Assembly (NCBI GenBank): GCA_003550305.1
Contig: QKYT01000012.1
Span: 258,495 to 322,494, forward strand
From: Glomus cerebriforme
Taxonomy: Eukaryota; Glomeromycota; Glomeromycetes; Glomerales; Glomeraceae
Length of the DNA: 64,000 nt
Reading direction: 5' to 3'
In this document: positions 50,791 through 62,449 of the stretch, piece after piece
How positions within the stretch are numbered: the stretch's first letter is position 1
How the letters are laid out: each line of letters starts with the position of its first letter
Program-made: the position numbers and the translations under genes
The notes under the pieces: model-generated
Told to the model about the DNA's origin: nothing
What the model saw: the letters and a program-made list of their open reading frames with translations, nothing else
Databases searched by the model: none

Positions 50791-51855
50791 TTATAATAGA
50801 ATAATTAAGCTCCTCATATTAGTATTGCCTACTTTGAATATTATGAAGGAATGTCACCCAAATAAATTTGTTGATGATCATTGCCTATATTGCAGACTAT
50901 ACCAAAAGATACTGTTTCACATTACCTGGTGTCCACGCCTTAAAATAGCATGGGAAGAAGTCAAACTCAAAGTCGTTGACAATCTCATTATATTTATAAA
51001 TAATTGGAATCCCTTTAAAGGGAATGAGCTTTCTGATTCCAAAAAAGTTATTCTTTTCACTTTTTTTCATACCTTTTTTGCATCAGAGGCCCGTATAGAC
51101 AGTAATAATAGAGACTGGCTAATCTTTTATTCTTTGCGCTCCATCCATGGCACTTCTACATATAAGAAGATTGATGCTATCGTTAAATTCAAACACATCA
51201 CCTTACAATTATTAGACAAGCTGACAACTTTTCTAATTCAAGCCTTTCACAGATTTATTTCAATACCTCAAATAAATTGTTCAAAGAATGGGAAGCTTCT
51301 TTGGCTACCATTCTAACTTTTCCATCATCTTCACCCCTGTCATTCCATAGTAAAGTTAATCATTATATCGAAAATACTTCCATGAACGAATTCAATCACT
51401 CAACTGAGTCTCCTGCATCACGTGCTCTTTGTGCTTGAACTAGATAGAAAAATAGTGTACATAGGATTATAAGAGAGAATTTTTATGTAGGGAACATTGT
51501 TGTTAAAAAAGTTTCAAAATTATCCAAACTTATAAAAGGTATGTATAGTAGTTCATTATATGAAAGATTAGGTTTAGACTTAGATTTATATAGAGGTTCT
51601 CAGGTATTTATAGACTAATTAATTACTTTGATAATTCATTGGTACAAGATCAGGTTGAGTTAGATAATGATTGAAGTCATTCTTGGTAATAAGGATTTCC
51701 TCAGGAATTGGTTCTTCACATAACAAGTTATGCTTTTCTTTATAAAGAATATATTCGTAGTTTATCTTTATATAATTATAGTTTCTCTTTAGATTCTTAT
51801 TAATTATAATAAACTCAATTAACTTGTCAAAAAAAAAAATTTATAATACAATAAT
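50791..51855 (+). mobile_element. 5'-truncated LINE-type retrotransposon tail with poly(A) and target duplication
   Basis: The insert 50806-51840 ends in a poly(A) run (51829-51839) and is flanked by TTATAATAGAATAAT (50791-50805) and TTATAATACAATAAT (51841-51855), a 15-bp duplication with one mismatch. Its left part (50825-51316) encodes 163 residues with CLYCRLYQKILFHITWCP, which resembles the zinc-binding region found after reverse transcriptases in LINEs (C-x2-C ... H-x3-C), then a coding-like region continuing with stops to about 51620. It is therefore a dead-on-arrival 3' fragment. Confidence 0.7.
50825..51316 (+). pseudogene. LINE reverse-transcriptase C-terminal zinc-binding fragment
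   Basis: 163-codon open frame inside the truncated LINE. It shows C-x2-C-x8-H-x3-C-P followed by a Trp-containing stretch (KIAWEEV), like the zf-RVT module. No reverse transcriptase catalytic motif precedes it, as the 5' part is missing. Downstream frames (about 51320-51620) contain further coding-like sequence broken by stops. Confidence 0.5.
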
Positions 51856-51884
51856 AATATATATCAAGTTTATGATATTTTTTT

Positions 51885-52146
51885 AGTTATTTATAAGGTT
51901 GCCTGCCTAAACCTCTTCAAAATCCTATGATTAGTTTCATTAAAATTTTACTATAGATTTATTATAGTTTCAGCAGAGTTTTGGCAGTTTCAGTAATTAT
52001 AATAGGTTTCAGCAGTTTCACTTTTCTCCAGAGTTTCGCCAGTTTTTTAATATAACTTTAATATAGTTTTGGCAAAATTTTGCTTTTTGGCAAAACGCCA
52101 TCTTGCCTAAATCTCTAAGTTTTGGCAAGCAACTTTAGTTATTTAT
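51885..52146. mobile_element. 242-bp inverted-repeat element with 10-bp target duplication
   Basis: Direct repeats AGTTATTTAT at 51885-51894 and 52137-52146 enclose 51895-52136. Ends are imperfect inverted repeats (AAGGTTGCCTGCCTAAACCT versus AAAGTTGCTTGCCAAAACTT). The interior is rich in GTTTTGGCA and GTTTCAGCA words. The 10-bp duplication is compatible with a Mutator-like MITE. Confidence 0.7.
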
Positions 52147-52450
52147 ATTTTACTTTTTTTTTAATATTTAAAAGATCATTTGATATTTTAAAATATTCTT
52201 AATTTATATAAAAAAATTATAATAAAACTTGTAATTATTCTTAGTAAATCAAAAGTAAATTTAATATGAAATTTTTTTAAAAATAAATTTTTTCATAAAG
52301 TAAAAGTAACTCAGCTAGTTTAAAAAAATAATTTTTTCTTTAAAATTATAAATTTTATTTTTTTTTAATCACTTTTCTTTCATTTATTATAAATTATAAT
52401 CCTTTCTTTTAAGTTGTAAAATATTTAGATAATTAAAGTATATTTGAAAA

Positions 52451-54106
52451 TTAATTAGTAATTTTTTTTTTTTGAAGACACGCTGAATCATGAACTTTAT
52501 TTTGTAAATTGATGAACAATGTCTGGTATACAATAACAAATAAAATTATATAGAACAGATGTAAGACCTCCATCCAAAAGGAAAATCCCAACACGTCACA
52601 CTTACATAGCATGAGTCCTTAGAATGAAGACTGAAAGCAAGACCTCCTTAAATATTAGTATACTCTGATTCTCCCTCATACTCCAGTGCTAGCACCAAAA
52701 AGTGAACTTTTCAAACAGTCCTTCCATATCTTCCCACAATATCCTTGGGTCTTCTAACTAGTACGATATGTTATAAAAGTCTCTACTCTTTTGTAAAAGA
52801 AATTAAAAAAGCCAGTTACTAGTATCAACTTCCAGAAAGAAAGAAAAACCATCTAATACTAAAACTAAAAAATATAAGAAAGAAATAAAACATACTTCTA
52901 CCGCTTACAACTACTCTACCAGACTGGTACTAGTATGTCACCCTAATGGATACTCCAGATGAATCGAGATGACTGCTTATACTGTTTCATCTGAAGGTCA
53001 TCACATGGTATCTTACCTACTTACATGGTCATTACAGCCGCCACCTGTCACAGTAGAAGTAAATTCTAAAATAAACTAATTCCTCATGGCCTAGAGACAT
53101 CCAAGTGTATTCCAGTGAATCGAGACGACTACTTAACAAAATTTTTTAGAATACTTCTCCAACCCTATTGAAGAATCTTGATCCTTGATATACCTATTGC
53201 AAAAATACTATCGACTTGCTCCCAGCACCCTCAAACCAATTTTACCCAATGCCACATACCCGACCCTGTACCCAATGTCTTCGCGAACCTTTTATTCTTT
53301 TTATTAATTTTTCTATTCAACTACTATGACGTCACCTTAAGGGGCAAAATTAGGGATCACCATCTGTGAAACAAAATCAGAGAATATGTTACAACAAGGG
53401 AACTAATTATCAACAGATAATCAACTGTCTATCAAAATTTCCAGTATCTCTTATCTCCCACCAGAGGACACTTTACCGCAGTAGTTCTTTCAAATCTGCA
53501 GCCAAGATTAGCAGATTCAGTATAGGGTATAAGTTTATGTTTCAACACCGGTTCAGTATTTGTTTTTATGAGCCTAAAAATCTTGATGTCCTTCCACCTT
53601 TCCACTAACAAAAACGAAATATAAAATTATAATAAAGGAAAATATTTACCAAACTTATACTCCAGAAAAGCCTCTTCCTGCTGAGCCAAGCCCATATGAC
53701 AACTCTGCAAAAAACTGCTTAACTTCCAAAGAAACTTCATGCTAGGCCTGCTTTTGAGTCCACCAGGAGCAGTCACAAGTCCAACCTTTCCATCTTGTGC
53801 ATGTAGAGCATATCTTAGAATATCAAACAACTGCTTGGATATCAACTTCAAAGAAAGACGTAGGTGATTGAAAATTATATTGACCTGACTTGCAGAGAAA
53901 CTTGGTATACCGAACACTAAATAACAAACTTTCTAAACCTCTTTAGTTAAGTCCAACATCATAGAGCAACTTTTCTATGACTAAAAGACCGCTTTCTTAG
54001 AACAAACTGGCCAAAAAGCGCAACTTTTCTTTCCAAAACTTCTTCAGAGAAATGGACATAGGAATCAACAGGGAGAGTTGCCCCCCCTGATCCTTAATTA
54101 GTAATT
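52451..54106 (-). mobile_element. Poly(A) retroposon, copy A (minus strand), 13-bp target duplication
   Basis: The insert is flanked by TTAATTAGTAATT at 52451-52463 and 54094-54106. In its own sense (minus strand) it begins with a G run followed by CAACTCTCCCTG near 54093 and ends in poly(A), seen here as poly(T) at about 52462-52473. Copy B at 57908-59630 is the same element in the opposite direction. The poly(A) tail and a long variable target duplication indicate a non-LTR, LINE-mobilised element of about 1.63 kb. A 96-codon sense frame (53917-53627) shows no recognisable domain. No reverse transcriptase motif is visible, so it is probably non-autonomous. Confidence 0.78.
53627..53917 (-). 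CDS. Short frame inside retroposon copy A, unrecognised
   Basis: 96 codons in the sense direction of the retroposon, with text such as SASQVNIIFNHLRLSLKLIS and GKVGLVTAPGG. I recognise no family. Copy B keeps part of it (GTPSFFASQV) but breaks with a stop soon after. It may be the remnant of an element-encoded protein or chance. Confidence 0.25.
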   Translation of the reverse strand: MFGIPSFSASQVNIIFNHLRLSLKLISKQLFDILRYALHAQDGKVGLVTAPGGLKSRPSMKFLWKLSSFLQSCHMGLAQQEEAFLEYKFGKYFPLL

Positions 54107-55270
54107 GATTATTATTATATAATTAATTTTTCTTATTGTTATTTTTCTTATTTATTTTACATTTAATAATTTCTTTTATATGTCTTTAAACTAAGATCTT
54201 TTTTATTCAAATATATCTTTTAAAAGAAAATAATTTTTTTATTTTTGAATATAAAAAAGTTATTAATATTTAAAAATACAAAATAAGTAAAAGAAAAATT
54301 AATAAGTCTTAAACTACTTTTAAAATATTATATATAATATTATTTTTATAAAACTTTTTCTTATATTGAAGTCTTTATTTTAAAAAAAATAGTAAAAAAT
54401 ATATATAAAGATAATCTTATAAAAATATGATGTGAAGTACTTAATTTTTATAATAAAATTAGATTAACAAATAGTATGAAAATATATTATTAAATATAAT
54501 CTTAATCTATTAATAAAATTAGAAGAAAAAGTTACAGTTGCAATATATATTAATATATTACAAAATTATTTATTACTATTTATAAATAATTTAGATAATC
54601 AGAAAAGTTATTTTTTTTAAGAGAATAATACTTTCATATATATTGCAAAAATAGTTTAAAATTGAAAAGAAAAAAAATATAGTTAATAGTATTTTCTAAT
54701 CTGTATAAAGTTCAAGGTCTTAATCCAATAAAAAATTTATAAAATAAGTTAAAAATAAAAGCAGATGTATGTATATACTAATTAAATAAAAAAAATTAGT
54801 ACTCAATAATACTAATCAAATTTTAGTAATTCTAGCTGAAATTTTATTAAAATTTCAACTAGCATTAATAATTGATTTAGAATTGGCTAAAATTATACTT
54901 ATCATTTATTAATAAATTATTCTTTATAAAAATTAGTTAAGAATAGGATACAACTGTTTTATAACTGATTGCTATCAATTTTTTATTATATATATAAAAA
55001 AAATATATATCATTATATCAAGTTTTAATTATTAATATTAAAAACTAAACTAAACTAAATTATAAATAAATTAAAATAATAAATAAACTATATAAAAAAT
55101 TTTCATAATATTATCAATAGTATTACTATTATACAATATTATATACTATAATAGATAAAGTTTTGCAAATATTGCAAAACTTAGTTTTTTTAAAAAATTT
55201 GCTTTTTTATTATTATTAAAAAAAAATTATTAATAATAAATAAAAAAATATAATTATTAGAAAGAAATAT
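54107..55270. other. AT-rich low-complexity DNA, no gene seen
   Basis: Almost only A and T with brief coding-like gaps. No repeat unit, reading frame or RNA gene recognised. Confidence 0.5.
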
Positions 55271-56230
55271 TAAGTTTTTCTTTTTTTTTATAGATTTCAA
55301 TTCAAATATTAGAAAATGTAAGTTTTATAATACTTAATTTTTTTTAAAAAAAAATTTTTTAATTAATTAGAAACATTAGCTAATATTTCTCTTATTTTTA
55401 ATAGAACAAATGATATATGAATTAAAAAAAATTTTTTTAATTAATTAGAACTATTTTTTAACTTTTTTTCTTTTCTTATAGGTTCTATTAAATTCTGAAA
55501 ATTAGAAATAGTAAGTTTTACAAAATATGCAAAACTTCTGTTTTTTATTTTTTTTTAATAAAAATATTAACTAATATTTATTTTTATTTATAAGTTTTAG
55601 TTTAGTACTGAAATGAAGTAGAACTGATAAATTTTACTATTGTGAAATTTATTATTTTTATTTTTTTTTTTAATAAAATTGGTAACTAATATTTCTTTTT
55701 ATTTATAGATTTCAGTTTGGTACTGAAATAAAATAAAACTAGTAAGTTTTACTATTGTAAAATTTGTTATTTTTATTTTTTTAATAGAAATATTAACTAA
55801 TATTTCTTTTTATTTGTAAGTTTCAGTTTAGGTATTAAGTTTTATACTTATAAAACTTATTATTTTTTTGTTTTTTTTTTTAATTAAAATAAAAAAAAAA
55901 AAAAAAATAAAAAAAAAAAAAAAAATTTTTTTTTTTTTTTTTAATTAAAATAAAAAAAAAAAAAGAAATCTAATACAAAGAAATCATTTATCTTCTTATT
56001 TTTAACTAAAATAAAAAAAAAGTAGAAATATTAATAATATTTCTTTTTATTTAGTTCAGATATTGAAATAAAACTAGTAACTTTTATTATTATAAAATTT
56101 AGTTTTTTTAATTAGAAATGGTTATTAATATTTCTTTTTATTTTTTCTTATAAGTTTTGAATTAAGTATTAAAAGATAGTAAGTTTTATAATTTTAGTTT
56201 TAAAACTTAGTTTATTTTTATTAAAAATAT
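55270..56230. repeat. Degenerate tandem array, unit about 110 bp
   Basis: A block of the form TTTATAGATTTCAGTTT...TATTGAAATAAAA...AGTAAGTTTTACTATTGTAAAA followed by a T/A homopolymer and ACTAATATTTCTTTTTATTT recurs about eight times (near 55270, 55390, 55480, 55590, 55700, 55820, 56040 and 56150). A pure A/T stretch at 55865-55965 interrupts it. Confidence 0.65.
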
Positions 56231-56233
56231 TAA

Positions 56234-56453
56234 TATTTTTTTTTTTTTTTTTTTTTGGATATTAAAAATACTAAAATATTAAGTTTTGTATTATAAAACT
56301 TAAACCTGATTAAATTTTAGCCTAATTTTTTTATTTTATTTTTTTTTTTTATAAAAAATTAATTTTTTTTTTTTTTTTTTTTTTTGGATATTAAAAATAC
56401 TAAAATATTAAGTTTTGTATTATAAAACTTAAACCTGATTAAATTTTAGCCTA
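56234..56453. repeat. Recent direct duplication of about 90 bp
   Basis: 56234-56323 and 56364-56453 are nearly identical: a poly(T) run, GGATATTAAAAATACTAAAA, then AAACCTGATTAAATTTTAGC. The near-identity contrasts with the decayed array beside it. It may also be an assembly duplication at a long T run. Confidence 0.75.
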
Positions 56454-56643
56454 ATTGTCTTATTTTAACTAATATAATTATAATAAATAATTTGGTTTTT
56501 TTATTAATATAAAAAAATCAGGTTTACAAAAATATTTAAGTATTATATATTGCAAATTACAATATTTTAAATATCTTGTAAATTTTAAAAATTTAAGTAT
56601 TTAATCTTATATTATTAAATTTATAATTTTATAAAGAAAAAAG

Positions 56644-57025
56644 TAATTTATCACCATAGCAGTGCATCGCCACCCCATGTGACTTATACTATATAATAAT
56701 TTGTCACCCCTCACGTCATACCGTAGTTTTCCATTTTTACTATTTATTCTAGGGACAGAATTTTTTCGGTATGATAAATACTATTTGTCATATGTTATTC
56801 ATCACATGTTTAATTTTGCCCAAATTTTATGACGCTAGCCAAAATATCCTTATTTGGATATTAAATAACATTACACAATCCAAAAAACAATTTTATTTCT
56901 CTTGAAAATTGAAATTTTGGGTTATACAAAATTCCTAAAAAGGTAATTTCATTGCAGATAATTTAATTCTGACCAGAATTATAAATCACATAACACTGGT
57001 GATGCATCGCCATGTCGATAAATTA
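56644..57025. mobile_element. 378-bp inverted-repeat element with TA target site
   Basis: Ends ATTTATCACCATAGCAGTGC and the complement of ATTTATCGACATGGCGATGC, flanked by TA (56644-56645 and 57024-57025). The inverted similarity extends to about 45 bases with small gaps and includes TATGTGATTTATA-type words. No coding capacity. TA duplication suggests a Tc1/mariner-type MITE. Confidence 0.55.
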
Positions 57026-57136
57026 CAAAATCCTTCTATAAATATATATTTAAAAGTTTATATTATAATATTATATTTTTAAAATAATATTATTAATAGA
57101 TAATAAATAGAAAATATTATATATAAAGGATAGTAT

Positions 57137-57719
57137 TATGGTGGCTGTCACCTATAAACCTCACAAAAGTCATATGACTTTAAAATTTTATAAATTAAAA
57201 TTAAATCAATTATTAGCAAATTTAAACTGATAAAATTATAGATTAACATGTGCTTAACATTTTTATCAGTTTATTTTTTTAAAATATTATAAAATTTTTG
57301 GAACTATTACAATTTAAAGTCTAAGAATTTTTCATAATAGCATATATTAAAAATGGAAAATTTTNGACTAAAGAATCAGCAATATTTAAGTAAAATTTCA
57401 TATGAAATTTCAATTTTAATAATGATAACTCATCTTTCAAAAAGAAAATCTATAGTTAACAAGTAAAAATAAGATAACAGTGAAAAATTGTAAAAAAATT
57501 ATGAATTAATGATAATTGAAAGATGAAAATAACAGCATATAGGATGAAATTTATTTACCAAATAGTGAAAAATAAGCTTAATATAAATTAAAAGATTAAT
57601 GCAGTTCTGAATTTTATGTAATATAAAAGAAAATTTTATAATGCTGACCAGAATTATAATGTTTGTGATACATGTGTAAAATTTCGGACTAGTGTGATTT
57701 ATAGGTGATAACCACCATA
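57137..57719. mobile_element. 579-bp inverted-repeat element with TA target site
   Basis: Ends TGGTGGCTGTCACCTATAAA and the complement of TGGTGGTTATCACCTATAAA, with TA on both sides (57137-57138 and 57718-57719). The interior has CTGACCAGAATTATAA, also present in the neighbouring 56646-57023 element, so the two may be related. One N at 57365. No coding capacity. Confidence 0.65.
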
Positions 57720-57907
57720 GACAATTAAATAATTTAATATTTTAAATATTTATTTATTAATAACTTTGTTCAAAATTTGTTTAAAATTAAAACCTTTTTT
57801 TATTAAACAAATTTTAGATAAATCATATAATTTAAAATTTATTCAGATTAAAATTATAACTAATTTTAGTTAATATTATAATTTTAATTTATTTTATATT
57901 TAGATTA

Positions 57908-59630
57908 ATAGTAGAATAGATATGGGGGTAACTCTTCCTACTAATCCTTACACATATTTCTCTGAAGAAGTTTTGGAAAGAAGAGTTGCGTTTTTTGCTA
58001 TTTTGCACTAAGAAAACAGTCTTTTAATTTTAGAAAAGTTGTTTTATGTCGCTAGAATTAATTAAAAAGGTTTAAAAAATTTAGAATATAGTTTCTGGCA
58101 CACCAAGTTTCTTTGCAAGTCAGGTTCATAATAACTTTCAGTCATGTACATCTTTCTCTAAGTTGATACTCGAAGGTCATTTGGCATTTTAAAATATCTT
58201 TTATGAGCATAAGATAGACAGGTTAGATTTGTAGCTACTTCTGGTGAATCCAGAAGTGAGCTTAACGCAAAGATATTTTGAAAGTAAATAACTTTTTATA
58301 AAGTTAATACATGGGCTTAACATAGCAGAAAGAGGCTTTTCTGATATATAAGTTTGGTATAAAATTTCCCTTTTATAAATTTATAATTTCATTTTTGTTG
58401 GTAAAAAAGTGATAGGACATCATATTTTTAGATTCGTGTATACCTCTTAAATTTTTCTGACTTTCTTAACGCTAGATTTTTTTGAATTGAGAAGCAGTTT
58501 TTATGGCGAAAGGTGTAGGAATACTAGAAATTTTGATTAACAGCTGATCATCTGTTGATGATTAGTTTCCTTATTATAATACATTTTTGCTTATTCGTTT
58601 TACAGATGGTGATCACTTTTTTTGCCCCCTAAGGTGACATCATATTAGTTGTTAGAAAAATTAATAAAAAGAATAAAAGGTGTGGAAGACATTAAATGCA
58701 TTGTCAGATATATTATATGGGTAGAATCAGTTTGGATATATGGGAACAAGATTGTTATCTTTTCACAATAGATATATTAAAGGTCAAGATTCTTTGATAA
58801 GGACAAGCTAGACAGTTAAAATGCTACTCTTTAGTAAGCAATCAACTTGATTTGCAGAAAAATATTTGGTAGTGTCATAAGGAATTGGGCTATTTTAGGA
58901 GATACCTACTGGGATGGTTAAGGGGTTATTTAATATGAGTTCAAATGATAAATTGGTAAAGTACAGAATGATAGCTTTCAGATAAGACAGTATAAACAAT
59001 CATTTCAATTCATCTGGAGCATCTATTAGGATGACTTGTGTACCATTCCTGGTAGGAGTAAATGAATAGAGATTAGTAGTAGATTTTTTTCTTTTTTGTA
59101 TTTTTTAGTTTTAGTATTTTAAATAGTTCCTTCCTTCTTGGATATTGGTACCAGTAGTCAACATTTATAATTCTTTTTAAATATTTTATACTAGTTTGAA
59201 AACCCAAGTTTAAGAGATATGGTATTCTTTGTTCTGAAAATTAGTATTAACATCTGATCTTTATAATTTTATTAATATTTTGTGCTAGTTTGAAGACCTA
59301 AGTGAGTTGTAGGAAGATTCAGGTAAACTGAATAAAAGATATTCATCTTAAGGGAAGATTCAGGAGGATTGGTTGAAAAGTTTTATTTTTGGTGCTAGCA
59401 TTGGGATATGGGAGAGAATTAGAATATATTAACTATCTAAAGAGAATCTTGTTTCAGTTTCCACTCTGAGAACTCATATTATGTAAGTATAATGAGTGAC
59501 ATTTTTCCTTTAGAGGATATATATACGATACCTAATTGCTTTTGTAATCCACCTATGTGCACTGAATTATATTAATAAAGTTAATTAGTATTTTGTCTCG
59601 TCTTCAAAAAAAAAATAGTAAAATAGATAT
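57908..59630 (+). mobile_element. Poly(A) retroposon, copy B (plus strand), 16-bp target duplication
   Basis: Flanked by ATAGTAGAATAGATAT (57908-57923) and ATAGTAAAATAGATAT (59615-59630), one mismatch. It starts GGGGGTAACTCTTCC and ends TCGTCTTC followed by poly(A) (59606-59614). Nearly the whole length matches copy A (52464-54093) in reverse orientation with moderate divergence; for example TTTCTCTGAAGAAG near the 5' end and ACTATGACGTCACCTTAAGG-like sequence are shared. Coding frames are broken. Confidence 0.78.
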
Positions 59631-60439
59631 ATAAATTTAATAAATTATATATTTAATTTTTATTATTAAATAATATATATAATATAAATAAAAGTGTAAA
59701 AGATAATAAAGTTATAAAGGTATAAACTAAAAGTAATCTTAAAAATTGAAATAAAAATTTAAAATTATGTTAAATCATTAGAAATTTAAATGAGAAAAAA
59801 AATTATTTTAATAAAATAATTTAAATTTTATCAAATTTGAATTTTGGATAGTAATAAACAATTCTGAATAAGTTTTAGATTATTTAAAACTATTTAATTT
59901 AAAAAACTAATTGAATAAATCCAAAACTTATTACTGATAGAAGAATATTATATTTTGTGATATATAATATATTATAATATTACAGGTAAAACTGAAATTT
60001 ACCAATAGATAAAATCTTTAAAATTAAAACTTCTAAAACTTCTATAATTTTTTGTAATCTTTGTAATTTCTAAAACTTTCTATAATTAAAAATAATTAAG
60101 TTTTTTAATATATAATAATAATGCATAGTACTTAATATTTTAATATATATTTGTTTTATTTATATGAAAAACTTATACTATATAAAAATAAAAAAAAGGC
60201 AATAAGTAATATATTAAATTTAAATATGAAAATATTTATTAAAAGTTTAAATAATATTATTATTAGTTAAAATTAAAACTTTTAATTTTAAAATCTTTTA
60301 GTAAAATTTCATTTGATTTAATCAGTAAAAATTTACAAATTGACTAATTTAATTATTTAATTTACTAGTAATTAATAACAATTATAATAATATTAATAAT
60401 ATTCCAATAAGTTTAAATTTAGTTAAACTTTTTTTTCTT

Positions 60440-61950
60440 ATTTAATTAGATTCAGAAATCAGTTAGATTTTTTTGTAGATCTTTTTTATTTTGCTTTTTT
60501 TGTTATAGATTGCTTCAGAGTTTAGACTTTATTTTTTTTAGATCTTTATTTTGATTTTAACTTAGATTTTTCTTTGCTTTTTAGGTTACTTCATTTTTAG
60601 CTTTAAATTTTTTTCTTTTATAAGTTTTTATTTCATTTTCAGCTTAGATTTTTTTTTTGTAAATCTTTATTTTGTTTTTAGCTTTGAATTTTTCTTTTTT
60701 TGTAGGTTTTTATTTCAATTATAACTTAAATACAATTAGATCTCTCTATAATCACTAAGTCTATTATATTAAAATTGGTAATTATATAGGAGTGTGATTA
60801 TATAGAAGTAAATCTTTATTATATTTACCATTATATTAAAAATAAAATAAGATAATTTTATAAAGAAAATATACAAATTAAAAAATAATTATTTTTAAAT
60901 CAATAATTTATATATAAATTATGAAATTTTATTGTAAAATAGTTTGTAAAAATTTTTTACTAGAAGTACTAAATACTATATAAAATTAAATGATCATTAA
61001 AAATTTATGACCAATCAGAAATTATATAATTATAAAGAAATTTTTATATTAATAAAACTAATATATATATTACAATTATTTTTGGTGATAGTGATTATAA
61101 TATATATGTAATTAAAGAAAGGTTTTTTAACTAACTTTAAGTTAGTTACATAAAAATAGGTATTTATAAAGATGTGATTATATAATAAAAAATGATTATA
61201 TAGAGGTCTGACTGTATTTTTTTTTGTATATCTTCATTTTGATTTTAGATTTGAATTTTATTTTTTTTTGTAAAACTTTATTTTGATTTTAGACTTAGAC
61301 ATTTTTTTTTTTATAAATTTTTATTTAACTTTAGACTTGAGCATTTTTTTTTATATCTAAAAGTTTATGTTTACTAAGAACTTGATAGTAAAATATATGA
61401 TTAAATTATAAGGTATAGATTCAACTTCTACTTGAAATAATAATATTTCTTTGACTTAGTTTTAGAAATTTTCTTTTATAGATATTTTTATTTGAACTTA
61501 AAATTGGAGTTTTTTTTTGTAGATTAATTCTTTAGCTTTGAATTCAAATCTTTTTTTGTAGATATTTTAAACTTTAATTTCAGTTTTCTATTATTTAGAT
61601 TTTAATTTTTTTTTTGTAGATTATTTGATTATCTTTCTGTAAGTTACTTCAAACTTTAGTTTTAATTTCAGTTTGACTTTGACTTTAAATTCAAATTCAA
61701 AATTTTTTTTTTGTTGAATTAAATTATCTTAGAATATCTAAGTTTTAACTATAATTTTAGATTAGAATTTTTTTTTATAAAATACCTAAACTTTAATATT
61801 AATTCTGGATTCAGATTTTTTTTTTTTTATAGGATACCTAGATTTTAATATTAACTTTGGATTTGAATTTTCTTTTTGTAGAATAACTAGACTTTAATAT
61901 TAACTTTAGATTTGAAGGTTTTTTTTTCTTTTAGAAATATAAGAAGTATA
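60440..61950. repeat. Degenerate T-rich array, unit about 50-60 bp, split by an insertion
   Basis: Words of the form TTTTTTTGTAGATCTTTATTTTGATTTTAGCTTAGA recur with drift at 60440-60730 and 61217-61950. The interruption is exactly the TA-flanked element 60733-61214. Confidence 0.6.
60731..61216. mobile_element. 482-bp pogo/Tc1-like MITE with TA target site
   Basis: Ends CAATTAGATCTCTCTATAAT and the complement of CAGTCAGACCTCTATATAAT, flanked by TA. The right end strongly resembles the right end of the 5131-6098 element (CAGTCAG...CTATATAAT), so both belong to the same superfamily. No transposase. Confidence 0.68.
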
Positions 61951-62449
61951 ATTATTAAAAATATGATTTTAATATTCATTTTTTTTTAGTATAAGAATCA
62001 TTTAATAAATTTAAAATTATAAATTAAATTAATAAATTTAATTAAAATTTAGGTTAAATTGTACTATTTAATTCATTGATTTTAATACTAATTTTTTTAA
62101 TTAAGATCAAAATTTTACTATTATTTAAAAATCAATTTATTAGTAAGTAGCAGCTAATCTACTAAATTACTAATATTACTTTTGCTATTTTTTTTGGTAA
62201 TAATTAGCCAAAATTAGATTTAATTTTATTTAATATTTGGCAATTTAAAATTTGGACAAAATAGACTATTCTGATTAATATATTAACTATTAAAAATAGT
62301 GATAATAGTATAAAAGAAAATTATATTAATATTTAGAATATTAATATAACAGAAAATAAAAGTAATAAATTTTATAATAATATATAGTAATATAACTAGT
62401 ATTGTAAAATAATAAATAAATCTTTTAATTTTTATTAAAAACAAATAAA

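Noticed and set aside
53178..53608. Plus-strand frames of 63 and 80 codons in retroposon copy A
   Set aside because: They are antisense to the element and not preserved in copy B.
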